Positions 1 through 8,683 of a stretch of DNA of 64,000 nucleotides are shown in pieces. The stretch comes from a bacterium (GTDB lineage: Bacteria; UBA4055): contig JAKQBN010000061.1 of NCBI GenBank assembly GCA_029559475.1, positions 6,020 to 70,019 on the forward strand, read 5' to 3'. The notes beneath the pieces are model-generated. The model had not been told where the DNA came from. It searched no databases and saw only the letters and a program-made list of their open reading frames with translations. Positions within the stretch are counted from its first letter, which is position 1. Each line of letters begins with the position of its first letter. A program made the translations under genes and the position numbers.

Positions 1-3000
1 AGCTGTCCGCTTACGTTGTAAACGCGCAGGTTTACATCTCCGGCTTCCTGTATTGCGAACCTGATCTGGGTAACAGGATTGAACGGGTTCGGATAGTTCT
101 GGTAAAGTACCGCCGTTTCTGGAATCAGATCATCATTGCTGTTAATTCCTGTTGTAGATATTCCGGTAGCAAGGACATTGTCGATCCATACACAGTTGCT
201 TCCGAATCCCATGCTTGCGTCTCTTGAAAAGATCCATTTGAACTCATGCGCTCCTTCAACAACCCCGTATTCAACCTTCGTCCAGTCTGAATTCCCGCTC
301 CATGATTTTATCAGGCTGCCGTCGATATAGAATGAAAGTTTATCGTAGCCGGTTTCTGATGAAATTTTTCTATAGAAAGCCAGATTTCCGTCTACAATAA
401 AAGTAAGCGTTAGTGATAGCTCGGAGCTCTGCCCGTCCCCGACCGGCCCTGAACACGCACTATAGCTTCCTTCATAGACTACAGTACTGTCGGCTATCCA
501 GTTCACATCGCCGGACAGCGCCCATCCGTTCTTTGTAAAATCCCCGCTTTCGAATCCGTCCGTGAGACCGACAACAACATCATAATCGTATTCAAGTTTT
601 TGTCCCGAACCGGATACGGCCGTCATTTTATATCTGATAAAAGATGAATTCGGGATATTATCGCTGTAATAACACTCGAGCTGCACATCCGAGAATGACC
701 CTGCCTCAATGCTGTCTATTTTCACCGGATCTGTTATTGTAACATCGAATCCGGTCAGCTGATCAATTGAAACGTTCAGATCGTAAACAGGCGCGTGTCC
801 TTTATTCTCTATCCTGAAGATCACCGGCTGAGTCTGCCCCTGAAGAGCTGACTGCTGATTAAAGGAGTGGGATGAAGATAGAACAGGCGAACAGGCTCTC
901 AGATAAATATCCGAACCGTAAGATCTTTTCGAATAAGTATCGGTCATCTCTATATGCAACTTTATGTTTTCCTGATCCGGCACAAGAGGGTCAATGCTGA
1001 ATGATATTTCATTGTTTAACCATGAACCGTCTGATAGAATCGTCAAATCCGAATACGAGCAGCTGTCATTTATAAAAGAAATGTATGGGCTTTCGCAAAT
1101 TGCTTTTAATGTAATTCCCGAACTGCTTTCAAGACCTATGTTCTTTATATTCAGGTTCATTACCGATTCGGTTCCGTAATAAGCCGAGCTGAACGAATAG
1201 CTGTTCACTTTCAGGTAAGGTCCTTCCGGCGGATGCACATTAACAGCTGTCTGTTTCGTCTCAAGATTGAATCCTGTTACGGTGATTATCACTTCTCCGT
1301 CCGGGATCGAATGATAAATAGTCGCATCACCGTTCGCGTCTGTAACTGCAGAAAAATTCACTCCGTTCTGTGAAAGCGTAACCCTAGCGCCGGCAACAGG
1401 CGAACCTCCCGATAATATTCTTGTAGAATAAGCTTCCGGAAATACTGCGTTATTCGTATTTTCTATTAGCTCCGGAGTATCTGTTCTGACTTGAAGCGAC
1501 GCATCTCCGAATACCGTCCATGTTTGAATAGTTTCCTGCGCATCTTTGTCGCTGTAGCCTTCAGCCAACATAAGAACGCATCCGTTGAGAGCTACGGAAC
1601 CGAACGTTGTCCTCTGATCTGATTTAGTAGTATTAGTTCCGTTTCCGGGATTTGCTGAATAATCATATCCGCCTGTCAGAATATCGTTCATATAGTCCTG
1701 ACCTTTCATCGGCGGAACCCATGCCTGATTGATAGTCGACATAAGAGTAGCTGCCGCTCCTCCGCCGGATTTTCTGAGCCATGCCTCTGCAAAACAGGTT
1801 CCAGAATGGAATGCGCCGTTCACGCAGGCGACTGAGAAAATGACCGGAAGTTTTAATCCGTTTGTCGAGTTGTTAACATTTGTCGAACTGTAGGAACTTG
1901 TTACCCAGAATGTTTCGGCACCGTGACCGCAGTAATTGATTATTCCGAGCCCCGAGTTGACGAAATTCGCCACCTGCGAAGCGGAAGCTGAAGTTCCGTA
2001 CTGTTCATTCACAGTCGAATATGTAGTCGGAAGAAGTTTATTTTCCTTTATTATATCGATATGATCATAATCTATCTCTCCATCGTCTCCGATCCCGCTT
2101 CCTTCGTTCGATCCTATTCCCAAACCGTACTTATACCAAGTTGCGGTCAGATCAGGATCTCTTTCGTAGGCTATAGTTTTATTAACCATTGTAGTTACGT
2201 CGGAATTCGAACCGGCGGAAAATCTTCCGATAATGATCTCGGGATATATATCGGTCCCGGCAACGCATCCCAGCATCGGATCCATAGGCGCGTTCTGCTC
2301 GGTTCCGAGATCGCTCTTTATATCCGACCAGTCTCCGACAAGCTGTACATAAAGTATTTCCGGATTCGAGACGTAAGCACCGGCTATTAAAGACTTTACA
2401 TTCGTAAGAGCTGCGACGACAGACTTCGTCACTTTGAAACCACGCTGTCTTTTCCAGTCTATGTAAGGCTGGATCACGGAACTGTCTCTCGGGGTGCAGA
2501 TAACTAGAATATCGCCCTCTTCCCCGATCTGATGAGCAAATTTCGGTTCTTTATAATTAATGAATAGAGATCTGTATATGCCCGACATCGTACGGGTTAA
2601 GTTTTGCGGTTTAATTGTAAGAGGATTTGATGATGCCCCTTTATTTTCTGAATAATTAATTTTTATGCTTTTATATACTCTGAGAATTCTCTTTTCTGAA
2701 TTATATGCGAAAGGGTATGCAGAAACATTAACGCCCCTTATATCTCTGAATATATAAGGATCGGAATGATCGTAAATGTATGAAGGATACATTTCATCTT
2801 TTACTGATGCCGGGTCGGTTTCGTAAGGTATTCTGTCCGGATCCTGATCTCTGTATATTACGCCTCTGGAAGGCAGGAGCGGATGATCAAGCTTTAATTC
2901 TGTATAATCCCCGTATTCCGCAGATAAAACCGCGTCATTCTTATCTCCGATTTGAACAGCCGCGCTTATCCTGGGGATCTCCGCGAAACCTTTTTTATTT

Positions 3001-3212
3001 AATACTGAGCTGCCGTCAAAAACGATCCTTGAAAAATACTGCCCGTTTTTAAAAACTGTTTCCGTTTTGAAATCATTTACGATAAATAATATTTCGCCGG
3101 CATTTATAGAATTCTGTTTGTGCGACACTGAAAAATCTGCCGATAACAGAAACTCTGCAGAACCGGACATCAGTATCGTGGCCATTATGATCGTTCTTGT
3201 TAAAATATTCAT
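1..3212 (-). CDS. C25 (gingipain-like) secreted cysteine peptidase, 3' end outside window
   Basis: The reading frame is open from an ATG at 3212 to the window edge (about 1,070 codons), so the C-terminus is missing. I translated it by hand. It starts with a hydrophobic signal peptide. The catalytic pair is visible as NYCGHGAE (His about residue 430) and FSVACVNGAFH (Cys about 463); the 33-residue spacing fits the C25 gingipain fold. A carboxypeptidase-regulatory-like or Ig-like domain follows (SGGSPVAGARVTLSQNG), then beta-rich domains, and near position 100 the sorting tail YQNYPNPFNPVTQIRFAI. It probably acts as an exported or surface protease. The RBS is CGGAG, seven bases before ATG. Specificity cannot be judged. 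Confidence 0.88.
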   Translation of the reverse strand, partial: MNILTRTIIMATILMSGSAEFLLSADFSVSHKQNSINAGEILFIVNDFKTETVFKNGQYFSRIVFDGSSVLNKKGFAEIPRISAAVQIGDKNDAVLSAEYGDYTELKLDHPLLPSRGVIYRDQDPDRIPYETDPASVKDEMYPSYIYDHSDPYIFRDIRGVNVSAYPFAYNSEKRILRVYKSIKINYSENKGASSNPLTIKPQNLTRTMSGIYRSLFINYKEPKFAHQIGEEGDILVICTPRDSSVIQPYIDWKRQRGFKVTKSVVAALTNVKSLIAGAYVSNPEILYVQLVGDWSDIKSDLGTEQNAPMDPMLGCVAGTDIYPEIIIGRFSAGSNSDVTTMVNKTIAYERDPDLTATWYKYGLGIGSNEGSGIGDDGEIDYDHIDIIKENKLLPTTYSTVNEQYGTSASASQVANFVNSGLGIINYCGHGAETFWVTSSYSSTNVNNSTNGLKLPVIFSVACVNGAFHSGTCFAEAWLRKSGGGAAATLMSTINQAWVPPMKGQDYMNDILTGGYDYSANPGNGTNTTKSDQRTTFGSVALNGCVLMLAEGYSDKDAQETIQTWTVFGDASLQVRTDTPELIENTNNAVFPEAYSTRILSGGSPVAGARVTLSQNGVNFSAVTDANGDATIYHSIPDGEVIITVTGFNLETKQTAVNVHPPEGPYLKVNSYSFSSAYYGTESVMNLNIKNIGLESSSGITLKAICESPYISFINDSCSYSDLTILSDGSWLNNEISFSIDPLVPDQENIKLHIEMTDTYSKRSYGSDIYLRACSPVLSSSHSFNQQSALQGQTQPVIFRIENKGHAPVYDLNVSIDQLTGFDVTITDPVKIDSIEAGSFSDVQLECYYSDNIPNSSFIRYKMTAVSGSGQKLEYDYDVVVGLTDGFESGDFTKNGWALSGDVNWIADSTVVYEGSYSACSGPVGDGQSSELSLTLTFIVDGNLAFYRKISSETGYDKLSFYIDGSLIKSWSGNSDWTKVEYGVVEGAHEFKWIFSRDASMGFGSNCVWIDNVLATGISTTGINSNDDLIPETAVLYQNYPNPFNPVTQIRFAIQEAGDVNLRVYNVSGQ

Positions 3213-3236
3213 CTTTGACTCCGAAAATTTGGCATA

Positions 3237-3265
3237 AAAGTAATTCATAAGCATTTAAAAATCAA
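3237..3265 (-). promoter_or_regulatory. Candidate sigma70-type promoter for the C25 peptidase
   Basis: On the minus strand TTGATT (3265-3260), a 17-base spacer and TACTTT (3242-3237) lie about 25 bases before the start codon. The -10 box is weak. Confidence 0.45.
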
Positions 3266-3323
3266 TGCTGAATATCATCTTTGCTATATACTTTTAACCG
3301 GTAGAATATAAAGGATAAATTTC

Positions 3324-3352
3324 TTGACTTCAAAAAACTCAAAGTTTATATT
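3324..3352 (+). promoter_or_regulatory. Promoter of acpP
   Basis: TTGACT (3324-3329), a 17-base spacer and TATATT (3347-3352). The same form recurs before thrS and rpsF, which supports it as the house-keeping consensus. Confidence 0.8.
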
Positions 3353-3393
3353 TCCGGTCTACTGATAATTAACAAAAACCAAAGGAGATAGAA

Positions 3394-3630
3394 ATGTCAG
3401 TTGAACAGAAAGTCAAAGAAATCATAATGGACGAACTCGGTGTAGATGAAGCTGCGGTAGTTCCTGAAGCATCTTTTATAAATGATCTCGGCGCAGATTC
3501 GCTCGCTACTGTTGAACTCGTTATGAAATTCGAAGACGAATTTGACATAAAGATCGAAGAAGAAGAAGCAGAAAAGATCACTACTGTTGGTTCAGCGATC
3601 GATTTCATAAAAAAACAGCTCGGTGAGTAA
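3394..3630 (+). CDS. acpP: Acyl carrier protein
   Basis: A 78-residue acidic protein that carries growing acyl chains on a 4'-phosphopantetheine arm in type II fatty acid synthesis. The attachment motif [11 protein letters not shown] places the modified serine at residue 36, the usual position. It is followed by the acidic helix II and III ([15 protein letters not shown]). The RBS AAAGGAGA stands seven bases before ATG. Its partner fabF lies directly downstream, but a terminator hairpin between them suggests abundant separate acpP message with reduced read-through into fabF. Confidence 0.97.
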   Translation: MSVEQKVKEIIMDELGVDEAAVVPEASFINDLGADSLATVELVMKFEDEFDIKIEEEEAEKITTVGSAIDFIKKQLGE

Positions 3631-3657
3631 ATCACGTCTGATTGAATAAATATAAGG

Positions 3658-3687
3658 AATAAGGGAAAGTATTTTCCCTTATTTTTT
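3658..3687 (+). terminator. Intrinsic terminator after acpP
   Basis: An 11-bp stem (3658-3668 with 3673-3683), loop GTAT, and a T-rich tail. It probably attenuates transcription between acpP and fabF. Confidence 0.8.
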
Positions 3688-3736
3688 ATAGAATAATACT
3701 GGCGAATTAAAAAATACAAAAAAAAGTTGGATTATT

Positions 3737-4978
3737 ATGAAAAGAAGGGTTGTAGTTACCGGAATGGGTGTCTTCACGGCACTCGGAACAGAAGTTGAAG
3801 AATTTTATAATAATCTCCTCAACGGAGTATCGGGGATCAGTACGATCGAACGGTTCGACACTTCAGAACTGACAGTGAAGATCGCGGGCGAGATAAAAAA
3901 TTACGATCCGGAAAAATATTTCGAGAGGAACGAGGCTAAAAGACTGGACAGGTTCACCCAGTACGCCCTTATTGCTGCAGAGAGCGCGATGAAAGATTCC
4001 GGACTTGACCTGAACACAGTGGACAGGGACAAATTCGCTGTGATTACTGCTTCAGGTATAGGCGGAATGGAGACATGGCAGGCGAACTACAAGATCATGA
4101 TGGAAAAAGGAACACGCAGGGTAAGCCCCCTTTTTATTCCGATGATGATCTCCGATATCGCTGCCGGGAGAATTTCAATTAAATGGGATCTTAAAGGCCC
4201 GAACTATTCTCTTACTTCAGCCTGCGCATCATCCGGCCACGCGATAGGAACTGCTTACAGAACTATTCAGTACGGAGATGCTGATTTCGCGATATGCGGC
4301 GGGGCCGAAGCTGTTATTACCGACCTTGCGATAGCGGGTTTCGCGAACATGAAAGCGCTTTCAACAAGAAATGACGATCCCAAAACCGCCAGCAGACCTT
4401 TCGACAGGGACAGGGACGGTTTTGTTATGGGCGAAGGCTCCGGGATGCTGATCCTTGAAGAATATGAGCACGCGGTAAAAAGAGGAGCAAGAATTTACGG
4501 AGAGATCGCCGGTATAGGTTTCTCGGGCGACGCGAAAGACATCGTAGCTCCCGATCCTGAAGGCAACGGCGCAAAAAGAGCTATGCTTTCTGCGATAAGC
4601 GACGCGGGAATAAAGCCGGAAGATATAGATCATATAAATACCCACGGCACCGCCACTCCTCCGGGAGATCTTGCAGAAACCATGGGTATTAAAGCGGCTT
4701 TCGGAGCTCACGCTTATAATATAGCGGTAAATTCCACTAAGTCGATGACGGGACATCTTCTTGGAGCTGCCGGAGCGATAGAACTCATAGGCACGATCAA
4801 AGCCGTTCAGACGGATACTGTGCATCCTACGATTAACCAGTTCAACCCCGATCCCGCATGCGATCTGAATTACACTCCGAATAAATCTATAACTAGAAAA
4901 GTCAGATATGCTATAAGCAATACTTTCGGATTCGGCGGGCATAACGCTTCGATACTTGTGAAAAAATTCGAAGGCTAA
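3737..4978 (+). CDS. fabF: 3-oxoacyl-ACP synthase II (KAS II)
   Basis: A 413-residue condensing enzyme that extends acyl-ACP with malonyl-ACP in fatty acid elongation. The catalytic triad is complete at Cys163 (TSACASSGHAIG), His303 (NTHGTATPPGD) and His340 (STKSMTGHLLGAAG), the same numbers as in E. coli FabF. Length and the C-terminal NTFGFGGHNAS motif are standard. It lies between acpP and rnc; rnc starts two bases after its stop, so the two are almost certainly on one message. No promoter of its own was seen after the acpP terminator. Confidence 0.97.
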   Translation: MKRRVVVTGMGVFTALGTEVEEFYNNLLNGVSGISTIERFDTSELTVKIAGEIKNYDPEKYFERNEAKRLDRFTQYALIAAESAMKDSGLDLNTVDRDKFAVITASGIGGMETWQANYKIMMEKGTRRVSPLFIPMMISDIAAGRISIKWDLKGPNYSLTSACASSGHAIGTAYRTIQYGDADFAICGGAEAVITDLAIAGFANMKALSTRNDDPKTASRPFDRDRDGFVMGEGSGMLILEEYEHAVKRGARIYGEIAGIGFSGDAKDIVAPDPEGNGAKRAMLSAISDAGIKPEDIDHINTHGTATPPGDLAETMGIKAAFGAHAYNIAVNSTKSMTGHLLGAAGAIELIGTIKAVQTDTVHPTINQFNPDPACDLNYTPNKSITRKVRYAISNTFGFGGHNASILVKKFEG

Positions 4979-4980
4979 TT

Positions 4981-5745
4981 TTGTTCGGAAAACTTCTTTC
5001 ATTTTTAAATTTTTCAAAGAAAAATAATACTCTTGAGCTCCCCGTAAATATCGGGGAGCTTGAATTTATACTCGGTCATAAATTCAAGAACAAAGAACTT
5101 CTTATCCGCGCTCTGACCCACAGATCATATTCTGCCCAGGATAACGGGAACGGAGAATCGAACGAAAGGCTCGAATTCCTCGGCGACTCTGTGTTAAGTT
5201 TTATCGTAGCTGAATATTTATTCATTAATTATAAAGATAAACCCGAGGGCGATTTAAGCAAGATGCGATCTATTCTCGTATCGGGTGAAAATCTCTGCCG
5301 GGTAGCGAGAGATATCAGCCTAGGTAAATTCATTCTTGTGAGTGAATTCGAGGAAAGATCCGGCGGAAGAGATAAGGATTCTCTGCTTGAAGACTGCATG
5401 GAATCAGTGATCGGCGCGGTTTATTCCGACAGCGGAATAGAAAAAGCCCGCGAATTGATAAACAGGATAATTCTGGATAACTGCGGATCGGTGATCGCCG
5501 AAAAAAAGAATACAAATTATAAATCAGAGCTTCTGGAGCTTGTTCAGTCGTTCGGAATAGACCCGCCGAGATACGAGATAATCAGAGAGGAAGGACCTGA
5601 GCACGATAAAACTTTTACCGTAAGCGTGATCGTGAAGGGAGAAACATTAGCCGAAGGGAAAGCGAATTCGAAAAAGAAAGCGGAACAGATCGCCAGCTCG
5701 AATGCGCTTGACAGGATCAACGGCAATCCTGACATACTGAAATAA
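4981..5745 (+). CDS. rnc: Ribonuclease III
   Basis: A 254-residue double-strand-specific endoribonuclease for rRNA and mRNA processing. The signature NERLEFLGDSVLSF (residues 61-74) and the second acidic site LLEDCMESVIGA (around 135-146, Glu141) form the metal-binding catalytic centre. A C-terminal dsRNA-binding domain covers about residues 172-247 (NYKSELLELVQSFG ... KKKAEQIASSNAL). The start is TTG, two bases after the fabF stop, so translation is probably coupled. The acpP-fabF-rnc order is common in bacteria. Its terminator has been split by the IS element (see 5744-5767). Confidence 0.95.
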   Translation: MFGKLLSFLNFSKKNNTLELPVNIGELEFILGHKFKNKELLIRALTHRSYSAQDNGNGESNERLEFLGDSVLSFIVAEYLFINYKDKPEGDLSKMRSILVSGENLCRVARDISLGKFILVSEFEERSGGRDKDSLLEDCMESVIGAVYSDSGIEKARELINRIILDNCGSVIAEKKNTNYKSELLELVQSFGIDPPRYEIIREEGPEHDKTFTVSVIVKGETLAEGKANSKKKAEQIASSNALDRINGNPDILK

Positions 5746-5767
5746 AAAAAGGCGGTTTTAAACCGCC
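5744..5767. terminator. Left half of a split bidirectional terminator (17-bp target copy)
   Basis: A-tract 5744-5750 followed by the near-perfect palindrome GGCGGTTTTAAACCGCC (5751-5767). The identical 17-mer recurs at 7496-7512, followed by T7. Between them lies the IS. In this left copy a U-tract is available only for minus-strand transcripts; rnc transcripts meet the stem but no U-tract. Confidence 0.75.
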
Positions 5768-5881
5768 TCAGACTGTCGAAAAAGTTCTTGAGAAATCAGG
5801 GACTTTTTTTTTACATTTGAATTATACACGCACGCATACATTACATATAATGAAATAGATGCAAAATACACAATATTTTTC

Positions 5882-5910
5882 TTGCGTTAGGATTGTTTTA
5901 TGCTTATATT
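5882..5910 (+). promoter_or_regulatory. Promoter of the transposase
   Basis: TTGCGT (5882-5887), 17-base spacer, TATATT (5905-5910), inside the IS and upstream of the preferred start at 5938. Confidence 0.6.
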
Positions 5911-5937
5911 TCTTGTATAACTGATTTCGGAGAAATT

Positions 5938-7428
5938 ATGCTTAAAAAACAAGAAACAAAACAGTCAGAAATAGAGATGGTGATCTTGGAAGACCTTATT
6001 CCGGAAAATCATCTCTTGAGAAAAATCTCAAAGCATATTGACTTCAGCTTCGTCAGAGACAAGCTCAGTCCATTTTACTGCGACGACAACGGCAGACCTC
6101 CGGTAGATCCGGTAGTATTGTTCAAGATTTATTTTCTGGGATTTTTATACGGGATAAGGTCTGAAAGGCAACTTATGCGTGAGATAGAAGTTAATCTTGC
6201 CTACCGCTGGTTTTTAGGATATAAGATCAATGATCCGGTACCCCACCACTCCACTCTAAGTTTTAACAGGCTACACCGTTTTCAAGACAGCGATGTTTTT
6301 AGAGAACTTTTTGATGAGGTTGTTTTTTTAGCTATCCGGAAAAAACTTGTTACAGGCGAAGTATTATATACGGACTCGACCCACTTGAAAGCTAACGCCA
6401 ACAAGAAGAAGTTCGAAAAGAGGGATGTAGAAGGCACGGCGAAGCATTATCTGGATGAGCTTGAAGAAGATGTAAACAAGGATCGTCTTCGGCACGGAAA
6501 GAAAGAGCTGAATGATAAGCCTAAAGAGTCTGAAGTAAAAGAAGTACGAGTAAGCACTACCGATCCGGACAGCGGATATATGTGCAGGGACTTTAAGGAG
6601 GAAGGGTTCGCTTATCTTGACCACAGAACAGTTGACGGTAAGCACAATATAATAACTGATGTTCATGTTACGCCGGGCAATGTTCACGACAGCATACCGT
6701 ATATAGAGAGACTTGATCATCAGATAAACAGGTTCGGGTTTGATGTTCAAGCAGTAGGTCTTGATGCAGGCTATAATACGGTCGCAGTATGTCACGGATT
6801 AAAGCAGCGCAACATTTATGGAGTACTTGCCTACAAAGCACCGAGCTCAGATAAAGATCACATTAGGAAGAAATTTTTTACATATGATAAAGAACAAGAT
6901 ATTTATATATGTCCGGAAGGATGCCGCCTTAAATATCAAAACACAGGCAGGGATGGTTATCAGCAATTTGTGTCTGACCCTGAGATATGCTCAAAATGTC
7001 CGAGGCTTGCAGAATGTACAAAGGAGAGGAATCACAGAAAGCTTATAGCTCGGCATGTATGGGAGGATGACAAGACAGAGATGGACAAGAACAGGCTTAC
7101 TGAATACGGGAAAGAAATATACAAACGGCGGAAGGAAACGGTTGAACGAAGCTTTGCTGATGCTAAACAGCTTCATGGCTACAGATACGCACGATACCGA
7201 GGCATCTTAAGCGTCACTTTCCAATGCATCATGACCGCTATCTGCCAGAACATTAAAAAGATAGCTAACTTACTGGATAAAAGACCGGAGACAATAGTGC
7301 CTGTGTTATCGTCTAAATTATCAGCCTTAATTTTAGCCTCATATATGCTTATAAACGTACTTTTTGACCAAATTGAAAGTGCCACCAATATTTTTAAGAA
7401 AAATAAGCGTTGCTTAAAAAGCGGCTAA
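5938..7428 (+). CDS. IS1182-family DDE transposase
   Basis: A 496-residue transposase. The N-terminal part (EDLIPENHLLRKI ... YGIRSERQLMREI) matches the DUF772/InsH-type helical domain; the RNase H-fold catalytic core has Asp146 (YTDSTHLKAN), Asp276 (VGLDAGYN) and Glu403 (ETVERSFADAKQLHG). A cysteine cluster (CPEGCRLKY, CSKCPRLAEC) lies before the glutamate. I choose ATG 5938, five bases after GGAG; an upstream ATG at 5893 in the same frame lies in the promoter. The frame is intact, so the copy may be active. Confidence 0.93.
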   Translation: MLKKQETKQSEIEMVILEDLIPENHLLRKISKHIDFSFVRDKLSPFYCDDNGRPPVDPVVLFKIYFLGFLYGIRSERQLMREIEVNLAYRWFLGYKINDPVPHHSTLSFNRLHRFQDSDVFRELFDEVVFLAIRKKLVTGEVLYTDSTHLKANANKKKFEKRDVEGTAKHYLDELEEDVNKDRLRHGKKELNDKPKESEVKEVRVSTTDPDSGYMCRDFKEEGFAYLDHRTVDGKHNIITDVHVTPGNVHDSIPYIERLDHQINRFGFDVQAVGLDAGYNTVAVCHGLKQRNIYGVLAYKAPSSDKDHIRKKFFTYDKEQDIYICPEGCRLKYQNTGRDGYQQFVSDPEICSKCPRLAECTKERNHRKLIARHVWEDDKTEMDKNRLTEYGKEIYKRRKETVERSFADAKQLHGYRYARYRGILSVTFQCIMTAICQNIKKIANLLDKRPETIVPVLSSKLSALILASYMLINVLFDQIESATNIFKKNKRCLKSG

Positions 7429-7460
7429 TCAAATCAAAAAATGTTATCTCAAAAAGAAAA

Positions 7461-7479
7461 CCCCCGAGAAAATCGGGGG
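7461..7479. other. GC-rich hairpin inside the right end of the IS
   Basis: CCCCCGA (7461-7467), loop GAAAA, TCGGGGG (7473-7479), 33 bases after the transposase stop. It may end the transposase message weakly or protect the element from outside transcription. The following T-run is poor. Confidence 0.5.
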
Positions 7480-7495
7480 TTGTTCTACAATCTGA

Positions 7496-7519
7496 GGCGG
7501 TTTTAAACCGCCTTTTTTT
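7496..7519. terminator. Right half of the split bidirectional terminator (17-bp target copy)
   Basis: Palindrome 7496-7512 followed by T7. It can terminate plus-strand transcripts leaving the IS. Transcripts of rplT (minus) meet the stem but no U-tract behind it, because that tract now lies at 5744-5750 beyond the IS. Confidence 0.75.
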
Positions 7520-7862
7520 ATCTAACGCTGTCAACGAGCTTTTTGAATCCGGCCGGATCCTCGACTGCCATTCCGGCGAGCACTTTACGGTCCAGCTCAA
7601 TATTCTTAACTGAAAGCTTGTGCATGAATTCAGAATACGACATGCCGTTCTCCCTTGCGGCGGCATTGATCCTGATTATCCACAGCTCTCTGAATTTTCT
7701 TTTCTTTACTTTTCTGTCTCTGTAGGCGTACTGACCCGCCCTCTTCGACGCGTCGTATGCTGCTTCCAGCAGTTTACCGCGTCTTCCCCAATAACCTTTA
7801 ACGGCCTTTAAGACCTTTTTTCTGCGGTTACGGGAGGCTACTCTTGTGTTAGCTCTTGGCAT
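7518..7862 (-). CDS. rplT: 50S ribosomal protein L20
   Basis: A 114-residue very basic protein that binds 23S rRNA early in large-subunit assembly. It opens with the typical [19 protein letters not shown], and [24 protein letters not shown] is the conserved core. Last gene of thrS-infC-rpmI-rplT, a standard bacterial operon in which L20 often represses translation of rpmI. The RBS AAAGGAG is a few bases before ATG. Its natural terminator has been interrupted by the IS1182-like element. Confidence 0.97.
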   Translation of the reverse strand: MPRANTRVASRNRRKKVLKAVKGYWGRRGKLLEAAYDASKRAGQYAYRDRKVKKRKFRELWIIRINAAARENGMSYSEFMHKLSVKNIELDRKVLAGMAVEDPAGFKKLVDSVR

Positions 7863-7891
7863 TTTTTCTCCTTTTTTTTACGATTTCTGTC

Positions 7892-8089
7892 TTACACTCC
7901 TGTTAAAAGTGTCCTTACTCTTACGGAATCAACTTCAGACAGAATGTCGCCTCTTCTTGATTTTCTTTTTCTTTTCTGGGACCTGTTCGAAAGCAGATGG
8001 CTTGTGAATGCGGAACCTATCTTTACTTTTCCGCTCGCTGTAAGCCTCATTCTCTTTCTGGCTGCCCTGTGCGATTTGATCTTTGGCAT
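7892..8089 (-). CDS. rpmI: 50S ribosomal protein L35
   Basis: A 65-residue basic protein of the large subunit, MPKIKSHRAARKRMRLTASG at the N-terminus. The KIK.H.AA.KR opening is diagnostic. It lies between infC and rplT at close spacing (29 bases to rplT, 31 bases from infC), as in most bacteria. No separate promoter was seen. Confidence 0.96.
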   Translation of the reverse strand: MPKIKSHRAARKRMRLTASGKVKIGSAFTSHLLSNRSQKRKRKSRRGDILSEVDSVRVRTLLTGV

Positions 8090-8120
8090 TTCCTGTACTC
8101 CTGTACTCGTTTTTTCAGCG

Positions 8121-8663
8121 TTATTTTTTAGTTAATATCATAGATATTCTTCTAATTCCCTCCTGCTCGATCTCCTTATCCATCTTCGCGATATCCTCAA
8201 CGAATGAATAAAAAGTCTTTAAGAGTTCCATTCCCATATCTTTGTGAGCTATCTCCCTTCCCCTGTACTGAAGAAAAACTTTTACCTTGTTGCCTTCTTC
8301 CAGAAACTCCCTTGCCTTTTTGGATTTTATCTCCATGTCGTGATTGTCAATGTTAACCGACATTATCCTGATTGTCTTCAATGAGACCGTATGCTGTTTT
8401 TTCTTTGTTTCCTTTTCTTTCCTTGCCAGTTCATAACGGTATTTTCCGTAATCAACTATCTTGCATACGGGAGGATTCGCGTTCGGTGCTATTTCAACCA
8501 GATCCAGGCTTTTTGAAGCTGCTATATCATTAGCCTCTTTTGAACTTACTATTCCGAGCTGTTCTCCGCTCTCGCTGATCAACCTTACTTTTTCGTAAGT
8601 GATCATTTCGTTGATCGGGAGTTCGTTCTCGTCTTTTTTCTTGGGAGTGAAGGTTTTTTTAAT
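8121..8663 (-). CDS. infC: Translation initiation factor IF-3, AUU start
   Basis: IF-3 keeps 30S subunits free and checks start-codon pairing. From the first ATG (8606) the protein would be 161 residues and lack the conserved N-terminal INE segment. Upstream in frame, 19 sense codons follow an ATT at 8663, giving KKTFTPKKKDENELPINEMI, with an in-frame TGA two codons earlier and no ATG, GTG or TTG between. GAGGTGA lies six bases before ATT. AUU is the known autoregulated start of infC in E. coli. I therefore annotate 180 residues from ATT. The gene starts 20 bases after thrS. Confidence 0.9.
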   Translation of the reverse strand: MKKTFTPKKKDENELPINEMITYEKVRLISESGEQLGIVSSKEANDIAASKSLDLVEIAPNANPPVCKIVDYGKYRYELARKEKETKKKQHTVSLKTIRIMSVNIDNHDMEIKSKKAREFLEEGNKVKVFLQYRGREIAHKDMGMELLKTFYSFVEDIAKMDKEIEQEGIRRISMILTKK

Positions 8664-8683
8664 ATCTCACCTCGTAATTTATT

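Larger units (their letters stand above)
5768..7495 (+). mobile_element. IS1182-like insertion sequence, 1,728 bp
   Basis: Ends are defined by imperfect terminal inverted repeats: TCAGACTGTCGAAAAA at 5768-5783 and, on the other strand from 7495, TCAGATTGTAGAACAA (13 of 16 match). The element is flanked by direct copies of a 17-bp palindrome (5751-5767 and 7496-7512), read as the duplicated target. It holds one intact transposase gene. A hairpin at 7461-7479 (CCCCCGA/TCGGGGG) lies just inside the right end. The duplicated target is itself a terminator stem. Exact ends are inferred from this window only. Confidence 0.82.

Noticed and set aside
3369-3719. Antisense 116-codon ORF over acpP
   Set aside because: Shadow of a strongly coding gene, no RBS and no recognised domain.
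4361-5017. Antisense 218-codon ORF over fabF
   Set aside because: Shadow frame; fabF is certain.
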